Counted from the stretch's first letter, positions 53,362 to 63,835 are shown. The stretch is 64,000 nt of DNA from CAZCZZ01 sp964503335 (GCA_964503335.1 CAZCZZ010000010.1:11726-75725); one strand, 5' to 3'. Made by a program: numbers and translations. Notes: generated by a model from the sequence alone, not told the origin.

Positions 53362-53437
53362 TGGAGCCAGTTGTCGGACTCGAACCGACGACCTGCTGAT
53401 TACAAATCAGCTGCTCTACCAACTGAGCTAAACTGGC
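53362..53437 (-). tRNA. tRNA-Thr(TGU), probable island attachment site
   Basis: Acceptor GCCAGTT/AACTGGC, D-arm GCTC...GAGC, anticodon stem GCTGA/TCAGC with loop TTTGTAA (anticodon TGT), T-arm GTCGG TTCGAGT CCGAC, and an encoded CCA end. The 3' end points toward the island (lower coordinates), so integration at the tRNA 3' end would keep the gene intact, as usual for tyrosine recombinases. Confidence 0.95.
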
Positions 53438-53484
53438 GTTGGATGCGGGGAGATGTAGCAGAGTCGTGGGCTGTTGCCAATAGG

Positions 53485-54834
53485 TCAGCGGAGCGGGATG
53501 GGTGCGTTGGCGTCGTCGGTTGTCTCGACGTCTGGCGCGACCACGGGAGCTGTTTCGACGTTGGTGGATTCCGCGACGGGCTCCTCGACGATGGCTTCGA
53601 CGGGTGGTGATTCCTTGGTGACGATGACGTCGGCGGTGGAATCCTCTTCGACGATGGCCGCTGGCTCCGTGGTTTCTTCCGGCGAGGGAGGCTCTTCCAC
53701 AATCTCGGGGATTGTCGCTTCGACCTGTTCCAGAATGACTTCTTCCTCCGCAGGGGACTGGACAACTTCGGCTGCTTCAGGTTGGACGAGCATTTCGTCG
53801 GGCACTGTTTCGACAACGGGAGGTTCTTCCTCGACGGCGGGCGCCGCTTCTTCCACCGGCGCTGGCGCGGGCTCTTCGACGGGCGGCGGTTCCTCTGCGG
53901 GCGCTTCTTCGACCACGGGGGCTAGTACGGCACGTGGAAGACTGTTCACGGGTTTGTCTTCGTCCGCTGCAGGCTTCTTTGCCTTCTTTGTCTTCTTCGC
54001 TTTCTTCACGGGCTTGGGCTTCTCTACAACCTCAGCCGATTCCACTTCGGGACGCGATTCCTCGACGACCGGAAGGGGTTCGGCTTCGGGTGAACCCTCT
54101 TCGGCGACAATCGGGGAGGGAGCTGGCTGGGGATTCTTTGCGGCAAGGACGGCGGTGACAAACTCGGAGAAGAGATCAACGGGCGCCAGTTGAAGTTGAT
54201 CGGCCATCGACTGCACGGCAGCGCGTACCACGGTTTCCGACTGGAGTCGATTCGTGCTGCCTTCTTCGAACATCTGCCACAGTTCCAAGCCGCGCCCATG
54301 CGCGTAGGCCTGAATGTCGCTTTGCACGCCGGCGAAAAGAATTTCCATGTTCTCGAGCGCACGGCTGTCCACAAGGTTTGTCGTCGCCGAGCGGAGCACG
54401 GTCAGGGTTTCCGGAATATTCTCAACGCTAGTGACCGCCTTGGTGAGCTGATTGACGAGAATCCTGTAGCGGGGAACGCGACTGAAGAAGGAGCGTCCCT
54501 GTTCCAGCACCGTGCCCGTGAAGGCGAAACTCGAGTCGACTGCTGAATCCGTGAGACCGGCCGCGGCCTCGGCTTCCATCCAGCAATCGCCTGCGACCTT
54601 TGTCGTGAACTTGATGTAGGTCCGGTCGTTCATCCGGACTTCCCCGCCAGAGGGCAGCGACTTCAAGGTGTCCGTAAACACGATGCCCGTGGCCCAGTAC
54701 CGCTGCGGATTCTTCGCGAGCTCCTTGGCTTCAATTGACTTGAAGTCCGGACTCTGTGCGGCGACATGGCCGGTATTGATAAACGCCAACAACAGGATCG
54801 CCACAGGCCAGGTTAATCGTAGGTGTCCAAACAT
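53485..54834 (-). CDS. Secreted Glu/Pro-rich protein of unknown function
   Basis: 449 residues from ATG 54834 (a GTG directly upstream is also in frame). A Sec signal peptide (LRLTWPVAILLLAFINTGHV-AAQ) precedes a folded N-terminal domain of about 220 residues (ELAKNPQRYWATGIVFTDTL and others). After a Lys-rich patch (KKAKKTKKAKK) the second half is a low-complexity Pro/Glu/Val region. The acidic Pro-rich tail may span the envelope like a TonB-type linker; this is inference. It lies on the host side of the tRNA and is the first clear chromosomal gene. Confidence 0.75.
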   Translation of the reverse strand: MFGHLRLTWPVAILLLAFINTGHVAAQSPDFKSIEAKELAKNPQRYWATGIVFTDTLKSLPSGGEVRMNDRTYIKFTTKVAGDCWMEAEAAAGLTDSAVDSSFAFTGTVLEQGRSFFSRVPRYRILVNQLTKAVTSVENIPETLTVLRSATTNLVDSRALENMEILFAGVQSDIQAYAHGRGLELWQMFEEGSTNRLQSETVVRAAVQSMADQLQLAPVDLFSEFVTAVLAAKNPQPAPSPIVAEEGSPEAEPLPVVEESRPEVESAEVVEKPKPVKKAKKTKKAKKPAADEDKPVNSLPRAVLAPVVEEAPAEEPPPVEEPAPAPVEEAAPAVEEEPPVVETVPDEMLVQPEAAEVVQSPAEEEVILEQVEATIPEIVEEPPSPEETTEPAAIVEEDSTADVIVTKESPPVEAIVEEPVAESTNVETAPVVAPDVETTDDANAPIPLR

Positions 54835-54960
54835 CACAAAGTGCCCTCAAGCAGGAAGCAACGTGTCTTCAAGCCGTAAGGGTACAGGCTAAGGGATTCA
54901 CCCATCAAGTCAACCGCGTAGCTGCGGTCGTGCCACGAGTCAACTCTACTAAACCGCTGT

Positions 54961-54972
54961 AAAAACGTTTTA
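54961..54972. promoter_or_regulatory. Palindromic LacI/CcpA-like operator candidate
   Basis: AAAACGTTTT is a perfect 10-bp palindrome within TAAAAACGTTTTA. It lies 132 bp upstream of the amylase start, in the divergent intergenic region. Single occurrence, so low confidence. Confidence 0.3.
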
Positions 54973-55103
54973 GCTTAACGAGTCGCATTGAGCCTGTGTA
55001 ATTCCTCCATTAGAGTGGCAATAGCGGCAGGTGCAAAGCGTTATTGTCCTTACCGTAAGGGTGCTCGATCCGGTTCGAATTCGTATAGGGGTGCGAGTTA
55101 ATT

Positions 55104-58100
55104 ATGACGTTTCGTCGCAACGTTCTCTTGTCGGCGTCGCTTCTCGCGGCTTTGCTCTGCGCTCCACAGCGCGCTTCCGCGGAAGTCATTCTTCAGTACT
55201 TCAACTATTCCTGGAAGGATCTCGCGGACAAGATGCCGGAGCTGGCCGAGGTGGGCTACGGCTCGCTGTGGCTTCCGCCTCCGACCAAGGGCAGTGGTGG
55301 ACTTTCCGTCGGCTACGACTTGTGGGATCCCTTCGATCTCGGCAGCAAGGACCAGCGCAACACCGTCAAGACCCGCTACGGCACCGAAGCCGAGTTGATC
55401 CGGCTCATCGAAACCGCGCACCGCTTCGGCATACGCGTCTACTTCGACAACATCATGAACCACCGCGCGTTCGACGTGCCGGGCTACAATGAATCCACGC
55501 CGATCGACGTGTATCCCGGGATGGTGCCGGAGGACTTCCACCTGCGCGTGACGGAGGACGGCTTCTACCGCAAGTGGGACAATGTCGGAAACTGGAACGA
55601 CGCGTGGCAGGTCCAGAACCGCAACTTCTCCGACCTGATTGATATCGCGCACGAAACGCCGAATGCCAACTTCGGGCAGACGGAAGGAAGCTCCCACCCG
55701 AAGATCACGCTCGTCCGCATGCCGAGCTATCCTGAACTGTACGACTACCACCCCACGCTGGGCCGGGTAGGTTTCTACAACACGAACATCACCACCGCCG
55801 TAATCACCAACCCCGCCAACTTCGGAACGTATGGCGAGGATGTCGGCGGCTACCTCATGCGGGCGGTACGCTGGCTGGTGGACCGGACCAAGGTGGACGG
55901 CCTGCGCCTGGATGCCGTGAAGCATGTGCCCAGCTACTTCTTCGGTGACCAGGGCGAGAGCAAGGACACCAGCAGCGCGGGCTACACAGGCCAGGCGCAG
56001 GAGCAGTTCAACATCACGCGCGGTTTCGGCGATGCCAACCATCGTGACTCCGTGTTCAACACCGAGATCGGGCGTGACGACATGATGATGTTCGGCGAGC
56101 ACCTGGGGTCGCCGCCGGGCTATGGCGAATACGTGAATGCGGGCATGCGCCTCGTCGATGCGACGCTGAAGAACAAGCTCAACGATCTCCTCGGCAATCC
56201 CAGCGCCACGCTCTTCGGCATGGACGCGACGGGCGTCAGCGGCGATCCGGCCTACAACGACGCGACGGGTGTCATGTTCGCGAAGAGCCACGACGACGAT
56301 TACGCCAGCCGCCCCGAGCTGCACTACGCCTACTACCTCACGCGCCGCGGGCTTCCCAACATCTACACGGACGGCAACTTCCAGTCGGAAACGCTCGCTC
56401 AAAGCGGCGGCGCGTTCCCGCGCCATGCGAACACCGCCTTCCTCGGCCAGTTCGGGGACAGCCGGATTCCCAACCTTGTCTACATCCATAACCACTTCGC
56501 GCGGGACCGACAGAAGGCGCGCTGGGGCGACAACGACGTCGTGGCCTACGAACGACTCGATGACCGCCAGAGCGGGAGTTCCGATGCCGATAAAGTCACG
56601 ATGTTCTTCGCGATGAACGATAACTTCGCCAGCGGCTCATACCGCGAGATCCCGACTTCGTTCAATCCCGGCGCCATCCTCTGGCAATACTCGTCCGCGG
56701 GCGGCGGCTACTACTACACCGTGCCGTCCGACGGGAAGATCAAGGCCATCATCCCGTCCGGAGGCTATTTTGCCTTTTCCTGGCGCACGCCCGATCCTTC
56801 GTATCTCTGGCAGGGCGGCGGCGGCGACGCGATCACGATTTACCAGAATAACCAGCAGGCGGGCACGGTCAGCTATGTCCGGAAGGACGGTCCTGATGGC
56901 GATGCGGGCTTCAACCCCTACGGCGTGCCCGACACCAACAACACGGATTTCTCGTACACGTGGTCCGTGCCGCGCATCACTTCACCGACAAACATTCGCT
57001 TCGTCGCGCGTGTCGACGGCTCCGCGGTCGACGTGGACTTCAAGCTCGATGGCGGCATCGATCTCAACTCGCAGATGGGCATCAACTCCACGAACTGGCC
57101 TGCTCGCGACAGACCGCCGCCCGCGATCGATGTCTTCCAGGGCTACGAGGACGCGGGTTTCGTCCAGCGCATCTTCCCCGAGAAATTCGCGGCGCGCACG
57201 ACGACCATCTACAACGTCATCGGCTCCTTCGGAGCGGAGACCTTCCAGGCGACGATTGGCAGCACGGGCTTCGTTGTATCGGCTGCCTACAGCAACAATG
57301 CGACGGACTACCAAACCGCTGACTGGGTTTACCACAATCCGAATGATGTCGTTCACACGAACGTCTTTGCGCAGTTTCTCCCAGCGCCTCAGTCCGCCTC
57401 AGGCAGCAATGTTCAGGTCTGGGTTAAGATCGGCTACGGCTGCCTGATCAATCGCGCGTTCATCTACTATACGACGGACGGTGTCAGTTTCCCCGAAGGC
57501 GCCGGCGGCGAGGGGCTCGGCAACACGAAGGTCGTGCAGATGGAGTACCAACTTGCCGGAACGCCCGACGGCAACGGAACGCCCGATTGGTGGCGTGGCG
57601 TCCTTCCGCCGATGACCAATGGCACGATCCTCCGCTACAAGATCAGCTCGTTCCAGAAGCAGGGCGATGTCTGCAATCCGGGCGGCTGGGCCATCCTCTT
57701 CCCGAGCTCGTTCGACAACATCAATCGCAAGACCATCATGATGAGCGAGTGGGAGATCACGAACTTCAATGCCGGCGCGGTGCGATACGTGCCGCACAAC
57801 GACCTCAAGACGAGCACGATGCGGACCGGACTCGTCGAAGGGTTCCACTTCCTGAGCGCGCGCGCCTTTCTCGAACGCGGGTTCGGCGGCTCGTCGCTCT
57901 ACAACACATTTACGAAGACCTTCTATTACGACAGCGTGGCGCCGACCGGACAGGTGATCTTCCCGGCTGCCGACGGTGCGGACCTGCAATCGCAGGAGTA
58001 TGGCGTCGTGTTCCGGACCGACCCGACCGTCCGGCAGGCGTACTTCAACATCAGCGACTCGAATCCGCTGAATGACGACGGGCAGACGGGGCAGAACAAC

Positions 58101-61100
58101 GGCAACGGGACGAATGCGCTGGGCCAGACGGCGTGGATCGCAGCGTCCTCCGTTACGCCGTCGCTGAACATCACCAGCCAGTATCCCGACGAGTGGCGCT
58201 TCACCTACCGCAATATACCGGCAACAGGCGTGGCCACGATGCATGTGCGCCTGGCCGAGCTGTCATCGTCCACGAACCTCCAGCTCTCGGACGCCGCGGG
58301 CCACTTCGGGACCATCCAGCGGCTGGTCGACACGATGGCGCCCACGCAGGAGCTCTTCGTCGCCTTCCCGACGTCGGACGGCGAAGTCATCAACGACCAG
58401 TGGAACTACGTGATGAAGGTCCGCTTCAGCAAGTCGCTGGCGAACGGCATCGACGAGAACACGCTGCGCAGTCGCTTCCTGCTCAAGATCAACGGCTCGG
58501 TGCAGGCGCAGAGCGCGTACGGTTTCGACTACGACGTCACGGGCTCGCACCACGACATGAAGTTCGAGCTGCCCGACCTCTTCAACGGCAACTCGAACTT
58601 CCTCCATTCCATCGAAGTCACGCACACGACCGGCGGTGGCGTGATCCTGCAGGCCAGCAGGTTGATCAAGGCCGTATCGGCCGCATCCGGGCCGTATGTG
58701 TCCATCGTCAGTCCGCCTGAGGTGGATTCCGACGGCCAGCCCTTCGCGATCGTGCTGCCTGATGTCGCAGCGCCGACGGCTGACCAGCGCCAGTATCCCA
58801 TCAAGGTGGACACCGACCTCAGCGCGAGCAACGTCTGGATCACGTTCACCACGGGCGTGGGTCAGGCCCCGCTCGTCGCCAACACGGAAACGCCCGTGGG
58901 TGGGCGCATATCCGCCACGCTCGGCAGCACCAATGTGACCGGCACCGAGAAGCAGCTCACCGGCTCCGTCAGCGTGACCCTGAGCAACAACACCATCACC
59001 GGGACCGGCACGCTGTTTACCAACGAGCTGACGGAAGGCTTCACCATCCGCATCAGCACGAACGTGCTCGTCGTCACCCAGGTTGTTTCACATACCTCAA
59101 TCCGGGTCGGCGACATCTATCCCGACGCATCGGCGACGGGGCTTGTCGCATTCGTCAAACCCGCGTTCGACAGCGACTTCCAGGCCGGCGCCACACTCCG
59201 CATTTCGACCAACCTGTTCACCATCGCCCAGATCATGTCGCCGTCGAATCTCGTCCTCGACTCGGCGTATCCGTCGGCCACCTCGACAAACCTTTCTGCG
59301 TTCCGCGTGGACGCAAATCCGTCCGTGAGCGGAAACCGCCGCCACTGGACCTTCCTCTGGACCAACATCACGGAGGGCTTCTTCACCTTTGTCGCGAATG
59401 TGGACACGAACAATGCGACGAACACGGTCGAGGCCACGGCCACGCGCAACATCACCGTGCAGTTCCGCGAGAGCGTTGCGAACAACCCGGACGATACGGA
59501 CAACGACGACGACGGTTTGCTCGACGCCAACGAAGAGACGGCAACCGCGCTGCCGTCGGGGAACTCGGAAACGTGGAACAACGGCGAAGTGCATGTCTGG
59601 GCGGTGTACGGCAAGAGCGATCCGCTGAGTCCAGACTCCGACGGCGACGGCTTGCCCGACGGGTTGGAATCCGGCTGGCAGAATCCGATCAGCACCAACA
59701 CGCTCACGACGACGGACACGGATGGCGACGGCTACAAGAACTTCATCGCGGACCTCGACCCGCCGTTCTTCAACACGGTCCCGGACAACAGCTTCTGTGT
59801 GCCCAACTACAACTTCAACGACAGCAGGACGAAGTTGATCGGCGGGACACTCACCGACGCCAACAACCCGGATACCGATTACGACGGAATTCCCGACGGC
59901 ATCGAGGATGGCAACCGGAACGGCTGGATTGACGGCGACGGACTGCCGCTTTACCCCGGCCAGGACAAGTGCAACCGCACGAACTGGCCCACGAAGGTGT
60001 TTAATCCCGCGACATGGCTGGAAACGGATCCCAACGACGGCGACACCGACAATGACAGCGCGGGCGATGGACAGGAAGACGCGGACCGGAACGGACGGAT
60101 CGCGGGCGACGTGAATTCGAATCGTGTTCGCGAGGCCAGTGAGGCGTGGACGGAAACGAATCCGCTGGATTCCGACACGGACGACGACGGCCTGCCGGAC
60201 GGGTGGGAACTCCAGTACAGCTTTGATGGACTCGACAACGGCACGGACAGCATGCGGACGACGAATGCGCTGGATGGCAGCGTGGTGAATGGAGCTGCCG
60301 GAAATCCTGACGGCGACACGATCATCCAGGGCACGAATACCGTACCCTATTCGAATCTGCTCGAGTTCCAGAACGGTACGAACCCGCGCATTCCCGACAC
60401 GGGTGTGCCGCCGCCGGAAGGCTCGATCGTGATCGGGCGCGGCGCCGTGCTGGGCGTCATCGACGGGCGCACAAACTACCAGGAGTTCACGGATTGGACC
60501 TGGGACGACCTCGTCGTGCTCGACGAGTATGAAGGGGACGGCCCTAACAACCAGCAGGGCGATATCTATCCCGCGTGGGACGGCTTCGATACGTCGCGCG
60601 ACATCGTGGCCTTCTACGCGCGGGACGGTGGCGACCCTGTGAACGATGGCGACGGCAACATGTACTTCCGGGTGGACCTGCACGACTTGCAGGCCTTCGC
60701 AGAAAACGGAAGCCTTGATCTCTACGTGGTGATCGATACCGGCAATCCTGCTGCAGGCGAGATGGCGTTGCCGCGCTATGAGACGGAGGACGTGGACCTC
60801 ATTACAAGCAACCGGTGGGAGGCCGTGATCGTCGTGGACTCCGGAAACAAGGGCAGTGTCTTTGTGGACCTGAACCCGACGAACAACTCGGTCAACGTGA
60901 ACCAGAACCCGACCTCCTTCGGCGTGGTGGAGCGTGCCCAAGGGTCGGTGAACGGCTTCAAGGAGGCCTATTTCAACTCGGACCTGGACGCTGTGGAATT
61001 CTCCATCAGCCGGCAGGCTCTGAAGGACGCGGGCTGGAACGGACTGGACGCTTCGGACCTCAACTACCAGGTCTTCTCAACGCGTGACGGCACGTGCAAC

Positions 61101-63767
61101 AGCTGCGCGGCGGGCAATGTGCCGGGAGCCGGCGACATCGGCGGCCGCAACGACGTGCGCGACTCGATCTACGATGACAATGTCGCGGAGGACTACTGGC
61201 AATCTCAGGCATCGATCCCGAATGCGTTGGGCTACTGGTTCAGCGGGGCGACGCAGCCCGGGCGCGCCAAGGCGTCGGTGATGATCCACGGCAACCAGGC
61301 GATCCTGCCCGGCAGCCAGATCCAGAACTTCATCAATACAGGGTTCGGGGCCGGCTATTTCCGTCCGCTCGCAATCCACGATATCTTCGATGCGCCGATG
61401 AACCTGCATGTCACGCCGACGCTTGCATCGGCCATCGAGTGGGCGAGGGTGGATACGAATGTCAGCGGCACGTTCCGCGACGGCCCGACGTTCAATCGCC
61501 TGATCTCTACCCTGGTGCAGACCAACGTGGTGGATCTGCTCGGCGGCACATTCTCGGATCACATCCTGCCGTACTTCACGCCCGACTTTAACCGCGACAA
61601 TTCCGCGCTCGCGAAGGAATTCTACCGCGAGATTTATGGCGTGACGCTCGGGACGAACGCGGCGTTCTGGACGCCGGAGCGGGTGGCGGACAACGACGTC
61701 TTCAGCAAGATCCTGGACCTCGGCTACGGCTGGACGATGATCGACCAGAACACGCATATGTTCAAATGGTTCGGCCGCAACGATGCGCTGGGCGAGAACG
61801 GGTACCGGGTGAACAGGATCAACGGCGTGAAGTGCTTCGTCATGAACGACGGCGCCACCTCGTACATCTTCAGCAACAACGACCAGGGCCTGCCGATGGC
61901 CTTGCGCGGTCTCTTCAGCCGCAAGGCGCGCGCCTTCACGCAGGACCAGGTTGTCACTGTGTTCAGCAACTGGGAGGAGTTCACCAACAACGCAAAGGCG
62001 GACGGGTACGAGAAGAACGTTCGCTGGATTGCAAACCATCCTTGGGTCGCGCTCGTCACGTTCGAGCAGATCGCTTCGGGGCAGGTGGATCTCAATGCGG
62101 ACGGGAATGGCGACACGTGGTTCACGATCGAACGCGGCACACCCGGCGCTGCAGCCGCGAAGCAGAGCCACGACTTCATCAACCATTCGTCGCAGGGTAA
62201 CTACGACAACTGGTATGTCGGTTCAGTGATCGAGGAGAGCCTGCAGGACAAGTTCTTCCAGATCCGTCCCGGCACGAACGTCAACAAGCGCTACGGCATG
62301 ATGTACAACCCCGGCACCATCACGGACACGTGGACCGAGGTGGTTTCGGTGGCTGACACCAATCTCGCGAAGCTTGGGCGCAGCGTGCTCCATGCGTCGG
62401 TCTTCGAGACTGCCTTCCACGATGAGGACAATTTCAACCTCCAGAAGTTCAGCACGGGCGACTACGTGTATCCCGACACGAGCTTCAATGGCCTCGCCGC
62501 CTTCTCTCGCTACGCGCAGGCGCAGACCCGCTTCGGTGCATTGACGGAACGTGTTGATGACTGGGCCGCGGCGGCTGCGTCGATCACGAACACGCAGACG
62601 TCCGCGGAGGATGTCGACCTGGACGGGGAAGCGGAATACCTCCTCTACAACAAGCGCGTCTTTGCTGTGTTTGAGCGGATCGGTGGACGCATGGTCGCGG
62701 TATTCGTGCGCGATGTGATCAACGGACGCGTCTTCCAGGCACTCGGCAACCAGGTCAGCTACGCGGGCTTCGAAGGCGAAGAAGAGGGTGTCAGTAACGT
62801 CGAGACCAACGGCGGCACGGTGCAGATCACCTCGCATCGCACCTCCGGGTTGAAGGACTGGTTCGCGAGCTCGGGCGGGCAACAGTACAACAACATGCTC
62901 TACAGCTTCATCAACTGGACCAACGGCTGGCGCATCACGTCGACGAACGGGACGATCCGGAAGACGGTCACGCTGCACCCGGCGGACTCGAAGTTGGAAG
63001 TGGCGTATGTGATGTCCGGCGCTATGACCAACCAGCCGCTCTACACGCGCCACGGCTTGTCGCCGAACCTCTACAGCCTGCTGATCCACGGGCAGCGTTA
63101 CCTTTCACCCGGTCACTACACGAACGGCGTGTTCTCGCTGATGAACACGAACTACGATTACACAGTCCTCGCGGAAATCGGATCGCAGGATGCCGGTCAC
63201 AACACGCCGATCAACACGCCGGCGCAGGATGACGATGTCTCGAAGGGCGTGACGTTCTACACGATCAACATGCGCAACCAGGCGCAGACGCACCAGGTCG
63301 AGCTGGTCGGAACCAACAGCTTCGCGTTCTCGCTCAACTTCCGTGCGTTCGCTTCGGACTGGGACAACGACGGCCTGCCCAACATCTACGAGGGGGGCTT
63401 CGGCTTCCTGAATCCGAGCAACAGCGCCGACGGCGCGCTGGACCAGGACCTGGATGGCGTGAACAACGCGAATGAATATGTGATGGGCACCGATCCCGGC
63501 AACAGCGCGGACTACCTGCGTGTCACGCAGAACACGCGGACGAACACCGGCATCGTCGTGGAGTTCCCGACCGAAGCGCAGCGCGACTACTTCATCTGGT
63601 ACGCCAACGACCCGCAGCCCAATCCCCCGTGGCTCCCCGCCGTGACCAACCCGATCCCCGGCACCGGCAGCATCCACACCTTCGTGGACGACGGCACCTT
63701 CACGTCACCCGCCCCGGGCAACAGCACGAACCGTCGCTATCAGATCCGCGTGGGCGTACCCCAATAG
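55104..63767 (+). CDS. Giant secreted GH13 and GH57-like amylase with TSP3 repeats
   Basis: 2,887 residues with a Sec signal peptide (LLSASLLAALLCAPQRASA). The GH13 domain spans about residues 26-640: VYFDNIMNH, DGLRLDAVKH (nucleophile Asp270), MMFGEHL (acid/base Glu332) and KSHDDD (Asp397). Thrombospondin type 3-like Ca-binding repeats (DSDGDGLPDG, DTDYDGIPDG and others) fill residues about 1465-1715. A DOMON/glucodextranase-like binding domain follows near 1775-2040. Then comes a GH57-like domain: MIHGNQAI (His2062), HDIFDAPMNLHVTPTL, and AFWTPER (candidate nucleophile Glu2192). EYLLYNKRVFAVFERIGGRM resembles the C-terminal region of GH57 amylopullulanases. It should hydrolyse starch- or glycogen-like polymers outside the cell. 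The GH13 call is firm, the GH57 call moderate. Confidence 0.85.
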   Translation: MTFRRNVLLSASLLAALLCAPQRASAEVILQYFNYSWKDLADKMPELAEVGYGSLWLPPPTKGSGGLSVGYDLWDPFDLGSKDQRNTVKTRYGTEAELIRLIETAHRFGIRVYFDNIMNHRAFDVPGYNESTPIDVYPGMVPEDFHLRVTEDGFYRKWDNVGNWNDAWQVQNRNFSDLIDIAHETPNANFGQTEGSSHPKITLVRMPSYPELYDYHPTLGRVGFYNTNITTAVITNPANFGTYGEDVGGYLMRAVRWLVDRTKVDGLRLDAVKHVPSYFFGDQGESKDTSSAGYTGQAQEQFNITRGFGDANHRDSVFNTEIGRDDMMMFGEHLGSPPGYGEYVNAGMRLVDATLKNKLNDLLGNPSATLFGMDATGVSGDPAYNDATGVMFAKSHDDDYASRPELHYAYYLTRRGLPNIYTDGNFQSETLAQSGGAFPRHANTAFLGQFGDSRIPNLVYIHNHFARDRQKARWGDNDVVAYERLDDRQSGSSDADKVTMFFAMNDNFASGSYREIPTSFNPGAILWQYSSAGGGYYYTVPSDGKIKAIIPSGGYFAFSWRTPDPSYLWQGGGGDAITIYQNNQQAGTVSYVRKDGPDGDAGFNPYGVPDTNNTDFSYTWSVPRITSPTNIRFVARVDGSAVDVDFKLDGGIDLNSQMGINSTNWPARDRPPPAIDVFQGYEDAGFVQRIFPEKFAARTTTIYNVIGSFGAETFQATIGSTGFVVSAAYSNNATDYQTADWVYHNPNDVVHTNVFAQFLPAPQSASGSNVQVWVKIGYGCLINRAFIYYTTDGVSFPEGAGGEGLGNTKVVQMEYQLAGTPDGNGTPDWWRGVLPPMTNGTILRYKISSFQKQGDVCNPGGWAILFPSSFDNINRKTIMMSEWEITNFNAGAVRYVPHNDLKTSTMRTGLVEGFHFLSARAFLERGFGGSSLYNTFTKTFYYDSVAPTGQVIFPAADGADLQSQEYGVVFRTDPTVRQAYFNISDSNPLNDDGQTGQNNGNGTNALGQTAWIAASSVTPSLNITSQYPDEWRFTYRNIPATGVATMHVRLAELSSSTNLQLSDAAGHFGTIQRLVDTMAPTQELFVAFPTSDGEVINDQWNYVMKVRFSKSLANGIDENTLRSRFLLKINGSVQAQSAYGFDYDVTGSHHDMKFELPDLFNGNSNFLHSIEVTHTTGGGVILQASRLIKAVSAASGPYVSIVSPPEVDSDGQPFAIVLPDVAAPTADQRQYPIKVDTDLSASNVWITFTTGVGQAPLVANTETPVGGRISATLGSTNVTGTEKQLTGSVSVTLSNNTITGTGTLFTNELTEGFTIRISTNVLVVTQVVSHTSIRVGDIYPDASATGLVAFVKPAFDSDFQAGATLRISTNLFTIAQIMSPSNLVLDSAYPSATSTNLSAFRVDANPSVSGNRRHWTFLWTNITEGFFTFVANVDTNNATNTVEATATRNITVQFRESVANNPDDTDNDDDGLLDANEETATALPSGNSETWNNGEVHVWAVYGKSDPLSPDSDGDGLPDGLESGWQNPISTNTLTTTDTDGDGYKNFIADLDPPFFNTVPDNSFCVPNYNFNDSRTKLIGGTLTDANNPDTDYDGIPDGIEDGNRNGWIDGDGLPLYPGQDKCNRTNWPTKVFNPATWLETDPNDGDTDNDSAGDGQEDADRNGRIAGDVNSNRVREASEAWTETNPLDSDTDDDGLPDGWELQYSFDGLDNGTDSMRTTNALDGSVVNGAAGNPDGDTIIQGTNTVPYSNLLEFQNGTNPRIPDTGVPPPEGSIVIGRGAVLGVIDGRTNYQEFTDWTWDDLVVLDEYEGDGPNNQQGDIYPAWDGFDTSRDIVAFYARDGGDPVNDGDGNMYFRVDLHDLQAFAENGSLDLYVVIDTGNPAAGEMALPRYETEDVDLITSNRWEAVIVVDSGNKGSVFVDLNPTNNSVNVNQNPTSFGVVERAQGSVNGFKEAYFNSDLDAVEFSISRQALKDAGWNGLDASDLNYQVFSTRDGTCNSCAAGNVPGAGDIGGRNDVRDSIYDDNVAEDYWQSQASIPNALGYWFSGATQPGRAKASVMIHGNQAILPGSQIQNFINTGFGAGYFRPLAIHDIFDAPMNLHVTPTLASAIEWARVDTNVSGTFRDGPTFNRLISTLVQTNVVDLLGGTFSDHILPYFTPDFNRDNSALAKEFYREIYGVTLGTNAAFWTPERVADNDVFSKILDLGYGWTMIDQNTHMFKWFGRNDALGENGYRVNRINGVKCFVMNDGATSYIFSNNDQGLPMALRGLFSRKARAFTQDQVVTVFSNWEEFTNNAKADGYEKNVRWIANHPWVALVTFEQIASGQVDLNADGNGDTWFTIERGTPGAAAAKQSHDFINHSSQGNYDNWYVGSVIEESLQDKFFQIRPGTNVNKRYGMMYNPGTITDTWTEVVSVADTNLAKLGRSVLHASVFETAFHDEDNFNLQKFSTGDYVYPDTSFNGLAAFSRYAQAQTRFGALTERVDDWAAAAASITNTQTSAEDVDLDGEAEYLLYNKRVFAVFERIGGRMVAVFVRDVINGRVFQALGNQVSYAGFEGEEEGVSNVETNGGTVQITSHRTSGLKDWFASSGGQQYNNMLYSFINWTNGWRITSTNGTIRKTVTLHPADSKLEVAYVMSGAMTNQPLYTRHGLSPNLYSLLIHGQRYLSPGHYTNGVFSLMNTNYDYTVLAEIGSQDAGHNTPINTPAQDDDVSKGVTFYTINMRNQAQTHQVELVGTNSFAFSLNFRAFASDWDNDGLPNIYEGGFGFLNPSNSADGALDQDLDGVNNANEYVMGTDPGNSADYLRVTQNTRTNTGIVVEFPTEAQRDYFIWYANDPQPNPPWLPAVTNPIPGTGSIHTFVDDGTFTSPAPGNSTNRRYQIRVGVPQ

Positions 63768-63806
63768 GCGGGCTTCCAAGTCGGAAGAAAAATGCAAACA
63801 ACCCCC

Positions 63807-63835
63807 TTGACGTGGGAAAAAATCCCATGTACTCT
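63807..63835 (+). promoter_or_regulatory. Sigma70-like promoter with internal operator
   Basis: TTGACG, 17-bp spacer, TACTCT, 41 bp before the start codon of the last gene. The palindrome TGGGAAAAAATCCCA fills most of the spacer. Confidence 0.65.
63813..63827. promoter_or_regulatory. Operator 1 (TGGGA-N5-TCCCA)
   Basis: TGGGAAAAAATCCCA lies between -35 and -10, so a bound repressor would block RNA polymerase. Confidence 0.65.

Noticed and set aside
53066..53422. Integrase N-terminus on the - strand next to the tRNA
   Set aside because: The 118-codon frame reads through the tRNA and shows no recombinase motif (no R...HxxR...Y); composition is Arg/Thr-rich shadow sequence.
55098..56495. Long antisense frame opposite the amylase N-terminus
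   Set aside because: Low-stop frame in GC-rich DNA, opposite an unmistakable GH13 sequence; composition Val/Arg-rich and no start signal.
59097..60941. 614-codon antisense frame opposite the TSP3 repeats
   Set aside because: Created by the repetitive GAC/GGC codons of the Asp/Gly repeats on the other strand; not a gene.
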